From Epichloe hybrida (lineage: Eukaryota; Ascomycota; Sordariomycetes; Hypocreales; Clavicipitaceae): DNA of 64,000 nt. The position numbers were made by a program, and so were the translations under genes. Location: NCBI GenBank assembly GCA_019022495.1, contig JAFEKR010000027.1:657501-721500 (forward strand), read 5' to 3'. Under the pieces are notes generated by a model, which was given only the letters and a program-made list of their open reading frames with translations, made no database searches and had not been told where the DNA came from. Within the stretch, counting starts at the first letter, position 1; every line of letters starts with the position of its first letter. This document shows, in pieces, positions 33,026 through 44,423 of this stretch.

Positions 33026-33244
33026 TGCTGCGAGTAAAGGCTTCGCCTCTGTCGTCGTGGAATATGCGTGTGAGAGCGTGTGGCGCGAGAGAGAGGTAGG
33101 TGGAAGAGAGTCGGCAAACGAAGCGGTCCGTGGTAGCAGGAATAAATGAGACAGTGACGGCAGATGGCAATGCCGCCAAATGGCAATGGATGGTTGATAT
33201 GTTGTCCTGCTACATGCCGGTCGTGCGAAGACGGGTCAGGCTGT

Positions 33245-33251
33245 CTTTATA
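33245..33251 (-). promoter_or_regulatory. TATA box of alpha-glucoside permease gene
   Basis: TATAAAG on the minus strand about 220 bp upstream of the start codon at 33025, implying a leader of roughly 180-190 nt. Confidence 0.4.
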
Positions 33252-36200
33252 GTTCATCATGTGTGGGATTCTGAGTTGTGAACAGAGTTGGGCGGTTTTG
33301 GCTCGGGAGGACTTCGTCGAGAGCCTCGACCTCGACCTCGGAAAAACGTGGCTTGCCTGGGGTTGTTGCCTCGTTGTTGGCCACTAGTGTGAGAGCCACC
33401 AAAGAAAAACAGACCCATCCATTTAACCATTCCCGCCCCCACCGCCCCCACCGCCCCCATCGCCCCCACCCTGGGCCTAAAATCGCCAAGCTCGCCAGCC
33501 AGAGCAGCAGAGACGTCTGATGTAGACAGTGGGGTGTAGCATTGGTGGGTCTTGTGGTCTAGTGGCTTAACCTAGCACAGCTTCTACATGTACATATTAC
33601 ATCATGTACATATTACATTAGGTTCTGACAACCCATTTTCAGTATAACCATATCCTGATTTTTTAGTCATCTATCTAAGGATACAAGTTTTACATCTCTC
33701 TATGCATTCTTTTAGATGAGATACATATTATTTATGAAGAAAAAAAAAGTAGAGGATGTCATGTAGTGCAAAGCTCTGGAAATCTGACAAAGCCTGCCTA
33801 TATAGGGCGGCGCGACTCAGGCAATTAATTCCATGAAACGTAATGACGTTCTGCCCTAAAAAGTGGCACGATCTAGGGTGCGGAAGATGCCGCTTTCGCG
33901 GACGTGCTGGATTGAAGACTAGAGCAAGTTGCGATGCAGCTCGAAGTGGCATATTGACGCCAGTGACCAGTCCAGACGTCAAGTCGTCGTCACGGATCAT
34001 GGCAGGGCCTGTAAGCTCTCGCCCATGGATCCAGTAGACATGAAGGGGCAGCCGGAGCACTCACCAGGGCTGCACCAATCCTGCCAGTCCTGCCCACCCA
34101 GCATGAGATGATCCTTGCGTCCCCTGCATTGTGTTTGTTCGTGATGGCGTCAACCTGGAGCCCCAGGTTTCCTATCCCCACGGGGTGTTTTTTTTTTTTT
34201 TTTTTACCTCATTTCGGCGGGCCTTTGAGGAGGCGGAGCTTTGTTGTAATTCGCTTACTCCTTCGGTAACGTGTTGAGATCAATCATGTTATTAACTGAC
34301 TGATATTGAATTGACACAGATGAGTCGTCGGTCCGACCAGATTTCATGGCTGCCACGGGTGTGTTGAACATGTTCGGACCATACCATTGAGGCTGAATCC
34401 CGCTGGAGGTCTTGTTTGTTTGCCTTTTTTCTCTCGATCAGACCGTGAATAGCGAAGCGCTTGGTCAACCATCAGCTGATCTGCCATTGGTCGTGGCACA
34501 ACCATGAACATGCAACTCTATTTCATGGGCCAAGTGCGAGCCAAAGTGCCAAGTACCGGCGGTTCTCTCGGTCATAGGGATGTTTCTGATGCAGCATCAA
34601 CTTCTAGGATAAATCCAATCAGCCCCTACCATTGAATCCTCCCCCCTCCTTTCTCTCTTCCTTCCCCGCGCCTCCCGGGTCCGGCCCGACGATGGCTTGA
34701 CGCGAACGAGTCGATCTGATCCTCGTTCGGGGGAGATGATGGGGATTTAAACCAAGCCAATCTGTCCTGCTCTGTCCCGCGCGCCTTGTCTTTGCCACTT
34801 GTGCTTTCCACCCAGCGCTCAGTGATCACCATGGACGGGGTCATTACGCGGGAAGAAGAGGTGGTGGAAGGAGGCAAGTGATTTCGCCCCCCAAAAAAAA
34901 AAAAGAAAATCCTACCCCCGCCTCGTTCTGTGATTCCCAACGGCGATTGGGACTCGGTGACTTGCCCGGCCGGCATCACATCCAAGCGGGAACACCTCGC
35001 CAGTTTGGGATTCAGCCTCGGGGTTGGATGTGCCCCATGTACGACAGCCCCCCCCGGCCGACAATGCGACACGACATTTTTTTTTTCCAAACTACAAAGG
35101 ACGCATACAGACCCTGGGGGAATACCACCTCTCAATCTGTTTCGCCACGGAGCAGCCTTGACCTGAGAAGAACGGGGAGGAACCAAGGTCACGTCAACGC
35201 CCCAGGCTCCCTCTACGCCTCTGCCGTGGAATCCCGTCTGGCTCGAACCCGTTGGGGGGACGGCTTTCCGTATCGACACGGGTCAACGCGTACACGACCT
35301 AGTTTGTGGGAGAAATGAAACCAGCTCCTTTTCCCGGTACGGCGTCAATTCTCGGTTGGAGAGCTTTCTTGCACGCACAGAGTTCGAGACTACGTCGGTA
35401 CAACCACCCCCCCATTAAAAAAAAAAGACTACAGTTTGTCCGAGCGCTCTTCACGGATCCGATGGCGGGCCGCTCCCGCATTCCCGCGGCATTGAACGGG
35501 GGAGGGCCAAGCAGGGCGGCTTTTCCGAAGCGGGCAAGGAGAGTCGAGGAAGGCCCAGCCCGCTGGCTTTCTGGCGCAAACGCTCTCATTGTCAAGTCGT
35601 GTGCTGCTCGCCAAGGCATAGCCGGGAACTCGATGCCCCGGTGTTTGAAAGAGCTTCGGCAATGGGGAGCGCATGGTTGCTGTGCTGCTGTTGTTTTTGC
35701 CTACAGATTGGCGAATGGGTTCGCGGCTACCGAGTAGGGTTCGTTTGGTTGTTTGGCGGCGCACGCGTGTATATGCAGGGACGAACCTTGCTTGGTCTTG
35801 GTAGTTTATGATGAGAAATGGAATTGGCCACGCGCCCACAAAGTTTGGGGAAGCTTCCCATCACGCAGTGAGTTTGTCAGTGCCTGGACATGCTGCACTA
35901 TTGTTTGTGGTGAAGGCCGACTTGCTCATGAGCCGCGAAAGACAGTTTCGTCTTGCTCTATGCCCCAAAGTTGACTTTGCTTCACAGGCACCTAGTATAC
36001 AATGAAGGGGTATCAAAGAAAAAAGAGGCTTTGTTAAACTTTCTCGCGACCCATGCGCCTCGGAAGCTTAAATAGCCTCCCTCTCCACAGGGGTCTTTAA
36101 AGCTTGTCGCAGCAAGGTGCCCTTCCAGCTTCCACCCTCTTCTCTCATAAATGCCAAGCTCTTTGAAACGCATTCTCCCTCCTCGGTATTCCCTCCTCGG

Positions 36201-36273
36201 TATATGAGATAGAAAACAGTATTGCACCGCAGAACGGGAACCAAGTTTGACCACGTCCAAAGAAAAGCCCATC
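33252..36273. other. Large intergenic region (about 3 kb)
   Basis: No domain-bearing frame was found. Open frames at 34626-35279 (minus) and 35306-35737 (plus) are long by chance in GC-rich DNA and show no recognisable fold. Visible items: a tRNA-Pro-like head (33547-33570), a 16-bp tandem duplication (33587-33618), a (CACCGCCC)n-like patch near 33435-33472, and T/A runs at 34187-34205 and 34894-34907. The final 200 bp should be the sphingomyelinase promoter. Confidence 0.45.
33587..33618. repeat. 16-bp direct tandem duplication
   Basis: CATGTACATATTACAT occurs twice in immediate succession (33587-33602 and 33603-33618). Confidence 0.85.
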
Positions 36274-38636
36274 ATGTTCATCTCCAAACTACTCCTGCTC
36301 GCGTCGAGCCTCTGCCTCACAGCCACGGCGTCCAAGGCCAAGAACGCAACCGTCCCCGACATCAAGAAAGTCAGCAGCGGCCTGTTATCTCCAGACTTTA
36401 TCCGCGCCGCGACTCTCTTTGTGAACGACGACTACATCAACAGCGGCGTATCCTGCGCCAGCTGCAGGGTTAGATCTACCCTGCCCCTGACTTGACGCCC
36501 TGCAAACTTGTTCTCAAAAGCGCAACCGCTAACACACCTGCAGTCTCTTCTGGCACTTCTGCAGCAGTTCTCGGCTTCGGAAGAGACCTTTATCGCCGTG
36601 GGTAAAGAAGTGTGCGATGTCTTGGCTTCGTTCAATCATGTAAGTTTGTCATCAACGCGAATGCCCCCATTACACCACGGGGGGATGCACAAATCGTGCT
36701 GATGCCCCGTCAAACAGGGTCGATGGAAGGGAATGTGTCACCAGTCCATGGACGAACACGGGCCCGTCGCCGCCGAAGTCCTCAGAAACATGGGCAACGT
36801 CAGAAAGTCGGATGGAGCCGCGCTTTTCTGCAACAACGTCCTTCAAGTCTGTCCGGTGGTCAACCCAACGGTGGACTTGTACCTCCCTCCCCAGGAGGTC
36901 TTGCCATGGCAGAGACCGTTGCTCGCCATGAAGCCCTTTGAGATTGTTCATTTCTCCGATATTCACCTCGACCCGGAATATGCGACTGGTTCGAGTGCCG
37001 AATGCGATGATCCCGGCTTGTGTTGCAGGTATGTCACGATTTGTTGTTTCTGTTTATCCAGGCGTCAGGCGTCGGGCTTCGGGCTTCGGGCTTCGGGCTT
37101 CGGGCGAGTAAGAGGCACTCGCTAAGCATCGAAAAACTAACATGGTGTCCGTTTCTAGGAACACGTCAGGGCCGAATCCCTCAGGAGAGGAAATAGTCCG
37201 AGCCGGTCCGTTCGGGCATGCGAAAAGATGCGACACGTCGTCGCGGCTGGAGGATAGCATGTACGACGCTATTGCGAAGTTTGCGCCGGATGCACTTTTC
37301 GGCATATACACCGGGGATATCGTCAGACGACAGGGTTGGAATTCGTCGGTATGGGACAACGCGGACGCAAGTAAGTTCTTCTCCATTCCATCCATGATTC
37401 CCGGCCGTTGGGGAGAAAGAAAAACCTAGCTTAACAAGCAGGTTCACCGCGACTGCTGAAGATGACTAACGAACCCCCCCCCCCCCCCCTCCCTTGTTAA
37501 TAGTCGCAAACGCATACAAAAGAATGAAGAAGCGATTCCCATACTTTTTTCCCGCCGTTGGCGACCACGACTCCTACCCATTTAGCTCGTTCCCACCAGT
37601 GGATGTTCCCTCCAAGTTCACCATCACCTGGCTCTATAGCTTGTTGCACAAAGTATGGAAAAGCCCCTTTAATGCTAAGAGATATACTCGAGCCTACCGC
37701 GGACGCTACGTGTACACCCACAAGAGGCGCTTCCTACGGGTCATCGGAATCAACACCAACCTGTACAGCCGCTCGAATCTCTGGCTCTACAGGGAACCGC
37801 TCAACCTTGATCCCGAGGGCCAGCTGCAATGGCTAGCGAGGGAGCTTCAGGGTGCCGAAAGACAGGAATACGTCACCTACATCGTCGGCCACATGCCCAT
37901 GGGCGACGTCGACGTCATGCGCCATAGCTCCAACGCCTTCAACCGCATCTTGACCCGATTCAACAAGACCGTCGTGAACATGTTCTTCGGCCACACGCAT
38001 CTGGACCAAGTGCAGCTCAACTACGGCGACAACGCGACCCAACTGGGCGCCAACGCCTTAGCCATGTCGTACATAGCGCCGTCCGTCACCCCGTCGCACG
38101 GGAATCCCGCGTTCAAGGTCTACAAGATCGACGAACGCAGACTCAGCATTCTGAACGCAATGACCATCACTTCCGACGCGAACGATCCATCGTTCAAGAC
38201 AAACCCCACGTGGCATGAGTCGTACAACGTCAAGGGGGCGTATGGATCCCAGTTCACGCCCCCCGCCTCATTTTGGCACCTCGAGCTCCTGCCCCTGAAC
38301 TGGCACAAGCTGGTCAAGTTGTGGGAAAGGAACAGCACCCTGTTCGACGTCTACTGGAGGAACAAGTACACCGACCCGAACGTCGAGCCGTGCGACGACG
38401 AGTGTCGAAGGAAAGAAATCTGCATGATCCGCGGCGGCCGAGCAGAGGACAACTGCGCGGGCTTTACGCCGGGCGTGAGACTGGGCAGGACGGGCAAGCT
38501 GGGGAGCCGGAGTCCGCCTATGAAGTCCTCGCATGAGCAGGTCAATAGCTGCGGCGCCCATGTTGTCTTTGACGCGTTCGGGATCCTGTTTGATCCGGAT
38601 GTGCAGGCCCAGCTTCGACAGGTGGTACACAGCTAG
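36274..38636 (+). CDS. Secreted acid-sphingomyelinase-like metallophosphodiesterase
   Basis: Five exons (36274-36468, 36544-36639, 36718-37028, 37159-37370, 37504-38636) join in frame to 648 aa. Residues 1-20 are a signal peptide. A saposin-B-like domain with paired Cys follows (~60-145), then a calcineurin-like phosphoesterase domain: SDIHLD (Asp178, His180), YTGDIV, the third-motif position reading GDHD (291-294), GHMP, and GHTH (434-437). This is the layout of acid sphingomyelinase and SMPDL enzymes, which cleave sphingomyelin or related phosphodiesters outside the cell or in the vacuole using two zinc ions. The usual GNH(E/D) motif has Asp for Asn at residue 292, so activity or specificity may differ. 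The C-terminal ~120 residues carry the family's extra disulfides (CDDEC). Intron 3 contains a GGGCTTC repeat. Confidence 0.9.
37075..37105 (+). repeat. GGGCTTC heptamer repeat in an intron
   Basis: Four tandem 7-bp units within the third intron of the sphingomyelinase-like gene. Confidence 0.8.
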
Positions 38637-38921
38637 AGGCAGATCTTGGTCAACGTGGACGGAGAAGACGGGTGGGCGTGGGTGAGCTCTGGTCTCTTTC
38701 GAGAGATTAGTTCCTTTTTTTTTTTTGCCTGCTTTTTGATTTCGCCTTGTTTCTGTTGTCTCTTCGTGTCAGTGCTTGTACCGCAGAGTTCGCAAGCAAT
38801 ATTTCGCCCTTGTTTGTATAAAAAGTAATGCATGGTAGATGAACGATAAAAGAGTGCTCTTGGAATGACTAGGTTGTTCACGAATCGGGATATTTGCGCG
38901 TGATGCAGAGAAGAGCCCCGA

Positions 38922-40815
38922 TCAGAGCCTCGCAAGGTTTTGTGTTCTCCGTACGAGTGATGCAGCTGAGATCCTGTGCTCGGGATCTTCGTCTATCATT
39001 TGTTTCACCAGTAGTTCAATCCCGTCGTCTGCAAGCTGGGAACGCATCTCAATAACCTCTTGAATCCATCGCTCCATTCGACTTCTGTCGATCTTGTCTT
39101 CCGCAACCCTTGCAATTATCCAGCCCTTGCAGTGCAGCTCCGGAAGAGGTGTTTTGTTCAGCAAGTACAGGAGTGTGACGCCCAGGGCAAAAATATCACT
39201 TTCAAATCCTCGCTTTCCTGTGACCATGAACTCTCTAGGCACATACCAGGGAGTTCCACCCTTGCAGGTCTTTTCCGCCTCCGACGACCCAAGCCCAAAG
39301 TCAACTAGGACAGCACCACGAGCTGGGTCATACAATATGTTCCCTGGCTTGATATCATTGTGTAGGAGCTTTTTCTCCACCGCGAGATGCTCGAGTGCTG
39401 ATGCCATATCGCGAAGGACACGAGTTGCATCATCTGTTGTGCCAGTAAACATATACCCCGGCCGACTCATCATTCCTGTCAAGTCAGGGTAGGGCAAGGT
39501 CTCCATATAAATGGAGAAGAATCGTGCATCGGCTCCCACAAATTTTATAATCGACGGCTTCGAGATCGTTAGCATGAAAGTAGACGATGATATAAGTCAC
39601 GCATGCTTACATGGTCCACGTTTTGCAACAGTCGTTTCTCATTCTCCCAGTACTGCGCAAAGGTATGTACAGCCGGCCCTAGAACAGCTGGTTTCTGTCG
39701 CAAAAATTTCACCGCAATCAAACCGTGTATCGAGTGCCTCCCGTAAAATATTGAAGTAGCCGCTGTGTTGATAATGTCTCGCATATTCGATATTGAATAT
39801 TGCTCCGATATTTTGGTTCTGGTTGTATCAACGAGGCTGCTGTCTGCTTTGCTGGCCGGTTGGTCGCTCGACACGATCGCCAAACACTGTCCCGGCTCGA
39901 TATCTTGAAAGGGATTCCCATCTCTGGCGATTGTAAGCCGAGCGTTCTTCGGCCCTTTCTTTGATATGTTGTGAGCATAGAGCAATCATAATAGTACGAT
40001 AGAAGACTCACTATAGGCGTCACATTGATCAACACAAGGCTTCGGTCATCATCATCTAAGTGGCGCTTTTTCCGCTGAGAGTCAGGCATTGACAATCTCC
40101 TCTTAGAGCCTGTTTCCTGAGTGGAACGGCTTATTTCAACACAGTATCGTCGTCTTAGGAGGAGGAAATCACAAAGATCCATGCGAGGGGCGCCTTTGTT
40201 CTCTCTGAAAGAAACCCTCCATAGTCCTGGAGTGATCTGAGTTGGTTGGCGAGGCAGAACAAGATAGCCTTTGCTATCGTCCCTAGTGTGATCTGTTTTC
40301 ATGGAATCTAGTCGTAATAGGGATTTCCCCAGGTTCATGAAGACCAAGTTGTCGCTAGCTGGGTCATAATACAGGCGGAACGATAGATGCGGGGAGTTGA
40401 AGTTGAACCATGCCTCTTTTGATGACTGTGCAACGGTATAGATATCGCCGAGGATGCCCTTGCAACGCAGTGGGGTCAAGTCTAATTCCTTCGACAAAGA
40501 CCCTGCCAATGTCGGCGAGGGGGAAAGAACGAATCGTGTGGCAGGTGCAAAATCAGCTACAGACAAGTTCTGTAAAGAGACTGAAAGAGGCGGCTGCGCG
40601 TAGTCTCCGCGTTGTCGGGAGCTCAAGATCCGGTGTACATAGACACTTTGACTTGGATGTTCTGCAACTCGCGCAGCCAATTCGCTTTCACGATGAGGAC
40701 AGGTCGAGATGCTGCCCACCTCTTCCGCGAGCTGAAACTCAGAAACTTCGTTCATGAGCACGTCCTTGCAATATTGGTCATGAAGTGAAGTTGCCGATGG
40801 TTCTTGAATCGCCAT
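38922..40815 (-). CDS. Fungal Ser/Thr protein kinase with long N-terminal region
   Basis: Three exons on the minus strand (40815-40012, 39958-39611, 39557-38922), all joined in phase 0, give 595 aa. The first ~265 residues are not recognised; they include a beta-rich part (FRLYYDPASDNLVFMN, PGLWRVSF) and a basic patch (KRRLS...RKKRH). The C-terminal ~300 residues are a protein kinase: a VK lysine in AVKFL, a catalytic loop HNDIKPGN (His450, Asp452) with Asn in place of the HRD Arg, DFG at 470-472, and an activation segment ending GTPWYVPREF. The GxGxxG loop is weak. Catalytic residues are present, so it could be active, although without the HRD arginine it would not need activation-loop phosphorylation. 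Kinases of this type are multi-copy in Sordariomycetes, with unknown roles. It is divergent from the gene at 41565. Confidence 0.8.
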
Positions 40816-41564
40816 TGATGAAGCGGCGGGGGTTGGTGGGCTTAAATCAAGTCAACCAATGTTGCCCAAAGCCCACCTACTATCAACCGCGTCATGTGCC
40901 GTGAAATCACAATGACTGGTCTCGTTGCAAGACGAGGCGTTTCAAAACTGCTCCATGGCAGCGGCTTGGCTTTATTGGTTGTAGATATGCGCGGCTGAAG
41001 CTGGGCGGCTAGTAGACGCGGCAAACCGGACATTAACAAGTACGCCAGTACAGTCCTACTGGCCCAGTAGGACAACATGACGAATAGATCAGTACTGTGC
41101 GGTACCGGGAAAGTATCCTCATACCCTTGTTACTGGCCCTTTGTTACGGATTAGTGAACAAGAATAGTCTCGGGATGACCGCCATTCTAGGCTGCGATCA
41201 GAATGCATACAGCGGGGCTTCTGCTGTCATGGCCGATGACCAACCCGTCGATTGCATTAATCGGCGTCGCGTCGACAGCGCCGCTGTAAATCCAGAGAGC
41301 AGGTTGGGGACAATATGCGAGAACGAAGATTGTTCGACGCCATGACTTGTCTATCAGAGGATTCTGTCCAAGGAACAGTCTCGGGTTCGACGAAGAGGCC
41401 GATTAGTAATCAAGTGGGACATGATTTTGTTGTTGGACCGACCTGCCACATGCATCTTGACCGTGACTATATCAACTGAGTCGAATCTACGTAGACACTA
41501 CACTGCGAGAGAACCCCAATTCTGCGCACGCCTTATTCTTGCGAACAGCCATAGAACGGTCGAA
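40816..41564. other. Shared promoter of two divergent genes
   Basis: About 750 bp separates the start codons of the kinase and the basic protein. No gene is seen inside; an 82-aa plus-strand open frame (41097-41345) lacks any recognisable feature. Confidence 0.45.
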
Positions 41565-42514
41565 ATGCCCTGGCGCGACCCTCCCGAAGTTGATTTCGAC
41601 AAATGCGAAGAATACCGGTGGCCGTTTTGGAACGTGGATTTAGAGGAAGAAGATCTCTTTGGCATCCTACACAAGCGTTTCAACACAACGCAGATGTTTG
41701 TACAAGACCCTAAAGCCTTCCATAAAGACGTGTGTGAAATGGCCTACCTCGCCTCGGATCAAGCAGACTTCTACGATCGACTAAAAGAAAGGAGCGATAA
41801 GCGCCTCGAGGAGCTCAAATCGGCCTTGAAAGTGCTTGACTTGCTGGACAGTGGCGGATTTTACAACCTCGACGACAAGCAAAACTTTGCGTTTTTTAGA
41901 ACTAGAAGGTTTGCCAGTTTAGACTGCCTTATCCTCTTCTTCGCCTCATTTCTGGGGCCCAATCATCGTGGCCAGCTCCCGTCAGAATGTAAGTGTAGAC
42001 ATGCCCATGTTGGATCCTGGTACAACCTCTGAACTAGACAGGCCGGCACTATCTGATGGACACCTCGACAAGCTATGGGCAAGTTTCTGGCGACGCAGAT
42101 TTGCAAGATCCCACCGCAGTCACTCCAATGCGAACAGAGCGTGCTTGGCCACAAGAACAACAGGAATCGGAACAAGGCTCCCGAGCCAAGAAAAGGAAGC
42201 GCAGTCAGTCGGCCACAGATGGCGATAGCGCAGGCCGCGATTTGAACAGCCAGATCAACCGCAAGGCCACCAAGATGAATGTTTCAAACGCCAATGAGCG
42301 CAGCGGGGTGGAAAAGTCGGAGAAGCCAAGCCATGCGTATCTTAACTCCGAGAACTGTAGGAGACAGGTGACAGTGGATATCAAGCCATCATCCGCAGAG
42401 CCTCGGACGTGTGTGAGCAAGTTATCCGGCTCGAGTCCTATCCTACGAAGAAGCCAACGAATAGCGGCGAAAAGCGGTTGTAGTAAAGGGCCAAACGGCA
42501 AAAAGCCGCCCTAG
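41565..42514 (+). CDS. Hypothetical protein, acidic/helical N-terminus and basic nuclear-type C-terminus
   Basis: Two exons (41565-41988, 42042-42514) join through a GTAAGT donor and ACAG acceptor, in phase 1, to 298 aa. I do not recognise a family. Residues 1-100 are acidic and helical with Trp, Phe and Tyr spaced as in a folded domain (EYRWPFWNVDLEEEDLF, then ADFYDRL). The exon-2 part is Ser/Glu/Lys-rich with a classic nuclear localisation cluster (AKKRKR) and a C-terminal RRSQRIAAK motif often seen at the ends of fungal chromatin or kinase-associated proteins. The stretch around residues 115-140 is unusually hydrophobic and could hide an unspliced intron. It is divergent from the kinase and might be co-regulated with it. 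Confidence 0.6.
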
Positions 42515-43110
42515 AGCTCGTTGCCGACAGATCACGCGCGTAATTACGATGAAGTCGCACGCGCGGATATATTGTATCTTGGACTGGAGGGAAACCATAC
42601 GACTGCTATCGCTCAAATATGCTGACCAGGTTTATAATGTCTTCTGCCCGGTCAAACAATAGTAACGAGCAAGAATATGCTCGAGCTTATTTTCCATATC
42701 AACAAGAAAGACAATACATGATATCTTCGAACTCTAGACGAAGGATGGTCCAAATTGTTCTACCCATCCCTGGTAGATGTTCACACTCCGAGTCTTCATT
42801 ATATGCGGAATACCCAGCTCCACACACACGTGACTATCTAGCAGCTGCCTGTGTTTACCGAGTGGAGGTCCTCCGCTCTGGCGTAAGGGATGCTGCGTAA
42901 ACGCTCCCTAGTTCAAAGTATCAGGAGCCGTTCCCTTAGAACTAGACTTCTCTCGCTCCAGATTCGCAATATCGCAAGTCTAGCTCTGCTTTCTGCACCA
43001 ATCATCTCCTGTACGTTGTTGGCTCACGGGATTGCCGGATATCTTCGTCGCTCAATAATCCACACTAATACTCCTTTAACAAGACCCACTACGGACTAGG
43101 CAGGCAAGGG
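42515..43110. other. Intergenic region, no supported gene
   Basis: Short plus-strand frames (42619-42900 and 42890-43099) show no motif, signal peptide or codon bias that I would trust. Confidence 0.4.
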
Positions 43111-43329
43111 ATGTGTGTGTTCAAGTTCATCAAGTATACATGCGGCTGCAAAAAAGAGATGGAGTTCATCCAGTGCAGGGACCGCCAGGGAACCAACGTC
43201 AGATGCAACCGAGTCGTCAGAGAATGCGGCAAGGACTCAACGAACTCTTGTTTAACGCACTTGGTCAAGCCAGAGGCTCGAGTGAAATACACGGATTCGA
43301 ATGGATCGAATGGAACAATACAAGAGTGA
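43111..43329 (+). CDS. Small Cys-containing fungal protein
   Basis: A 72-aa frame starting MCVFKFIKYTCGCKKE. It has six Cys (CGC pair, then four spaced singles) mixed with Lys/Glu, and no signal peptide, so it is probably cytosolic or nuclear and could bind a metal. The pattern of an aromatic N-terminus, a Y-x-C-G-C-K-K-E-M-E-F core and a C-terminal HLVKP segment resembles a family of very short uncharacterised proteins I have seen repeatedly in Sordariomycetes, but I cannot name it. An alternative frame over the same bases gives 76 aa without such a pattern. Confidence 0.55.
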   Translation: MCVFKFIKYTCGCKKEMEFIQCRDRQGTNVRCNRVVRECGKDSTNSCLTHLVKPEARVKYTDSNGSNGTIQE

Positions 43330-44423
43330 GGAATTGCGCGTAGTGAGCGCCGAGCTAGATGTATCTACATGTAGGTGGTTAGCTGCATGCCGCCAGGCCC
43401 AACGCTCCAGGCGCTTGGCAAACGTTTCGTTGATATTCCGACTGCTGAAATACATCTGCCTGCATACATACACATGGAATTCGGAGACTCGAAAAACATC
43501 GGCTGCTAATCATGTCCCCTTACATGAGCCACCTCTCTAGGATGAGGGCGAAGTCAACTGGACGGAGTCCGAAATCTTGCTGGCATGAGGAAAGTCGTTG
43601 AAGACGAGGCATTCGAGAGCTCGACGCGTGTCCACTGACGGATGCGCGCATGATTACGTGAAAGAGATACAACGGAGTACATAGTAAGATAGGGCGATAG
43701 GGCGATACGTAGGGAGCTCCCCCTCCGTGGCTGCACCCCTCTCAGTGGCTTGGGTGTGCTTGAGCCGCTTCCCCAGCCACAGAGGGATGCTCCTTCCTAC
43801 CTGTATATACGCTCCTGACGCTAGAGGGGACGCTGCACAAACACCCACAAATGCCCACAAACGCTCTCCCCTCATTAAAGATGCCATCGGAAGAATTGAT
43901 TCACAACCCGAACGAACTTGGTCACATCGGCATCAGGCATGATCGACTTGTGATCCATCTCCTTCGTAGAGTCGGCTTTCCGTGGCTGTGGCCATGTCGT
44001 CTCGAATCGCCAAACTCCCGCTTCCTGAACATGGTCCACGACAACCTGCCCTTGTGGTATCATGTTGTCGTTGTTTGCCCATGACCATTCCGCTGGCATG
44101 CTTCGTTGCGGACCCCCTTTTTTCTTCTTCTTCTTGTTGACTAACAATACAAGTGGCAAAAGTGGCCATCACATGCCGAATCTGCCGCGACCCTTTCACC
44201 TGCGACGGCGGACAATGCAAGGGCACCAGCGCGCATCAACGAATTTAGCCCAGTCCAGCCAACCCTGCGGTATGCAAATATGCCTCTGCCCATCGCGACT
44301 CCCATCGCGACTCCCATACCACATCTTCAACCTTGTTCTGATCCAAACATAAGATAATGCTTCCGTCTCTCTCGCCGGGCCCACTTTCCTTACTTACTCG
44401 TACACAAGTCTAGCACCACCACG
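43330..44423. other. Intergenic region and promoter of the class-3 lipase
   Basis: No supported gene. A TTC/CTT run lies at about 44117-44138. The immediate leader before 44424 is C/A-rich with CACC repeats, a favourable fungal start context. Confidence 0.45.

Noticed and set aside
34626..35279. 217-aa minus-strand open frame
   Set aside because: No domain, no signal or plausible codon pattern, long runs of Phe from a poly-A tract; overlaps equally long frames on the other strand.
35306..35737. 143-aa plus-strand open frame
   Set aside because: GC-rich chance frame with no recognisable motif.
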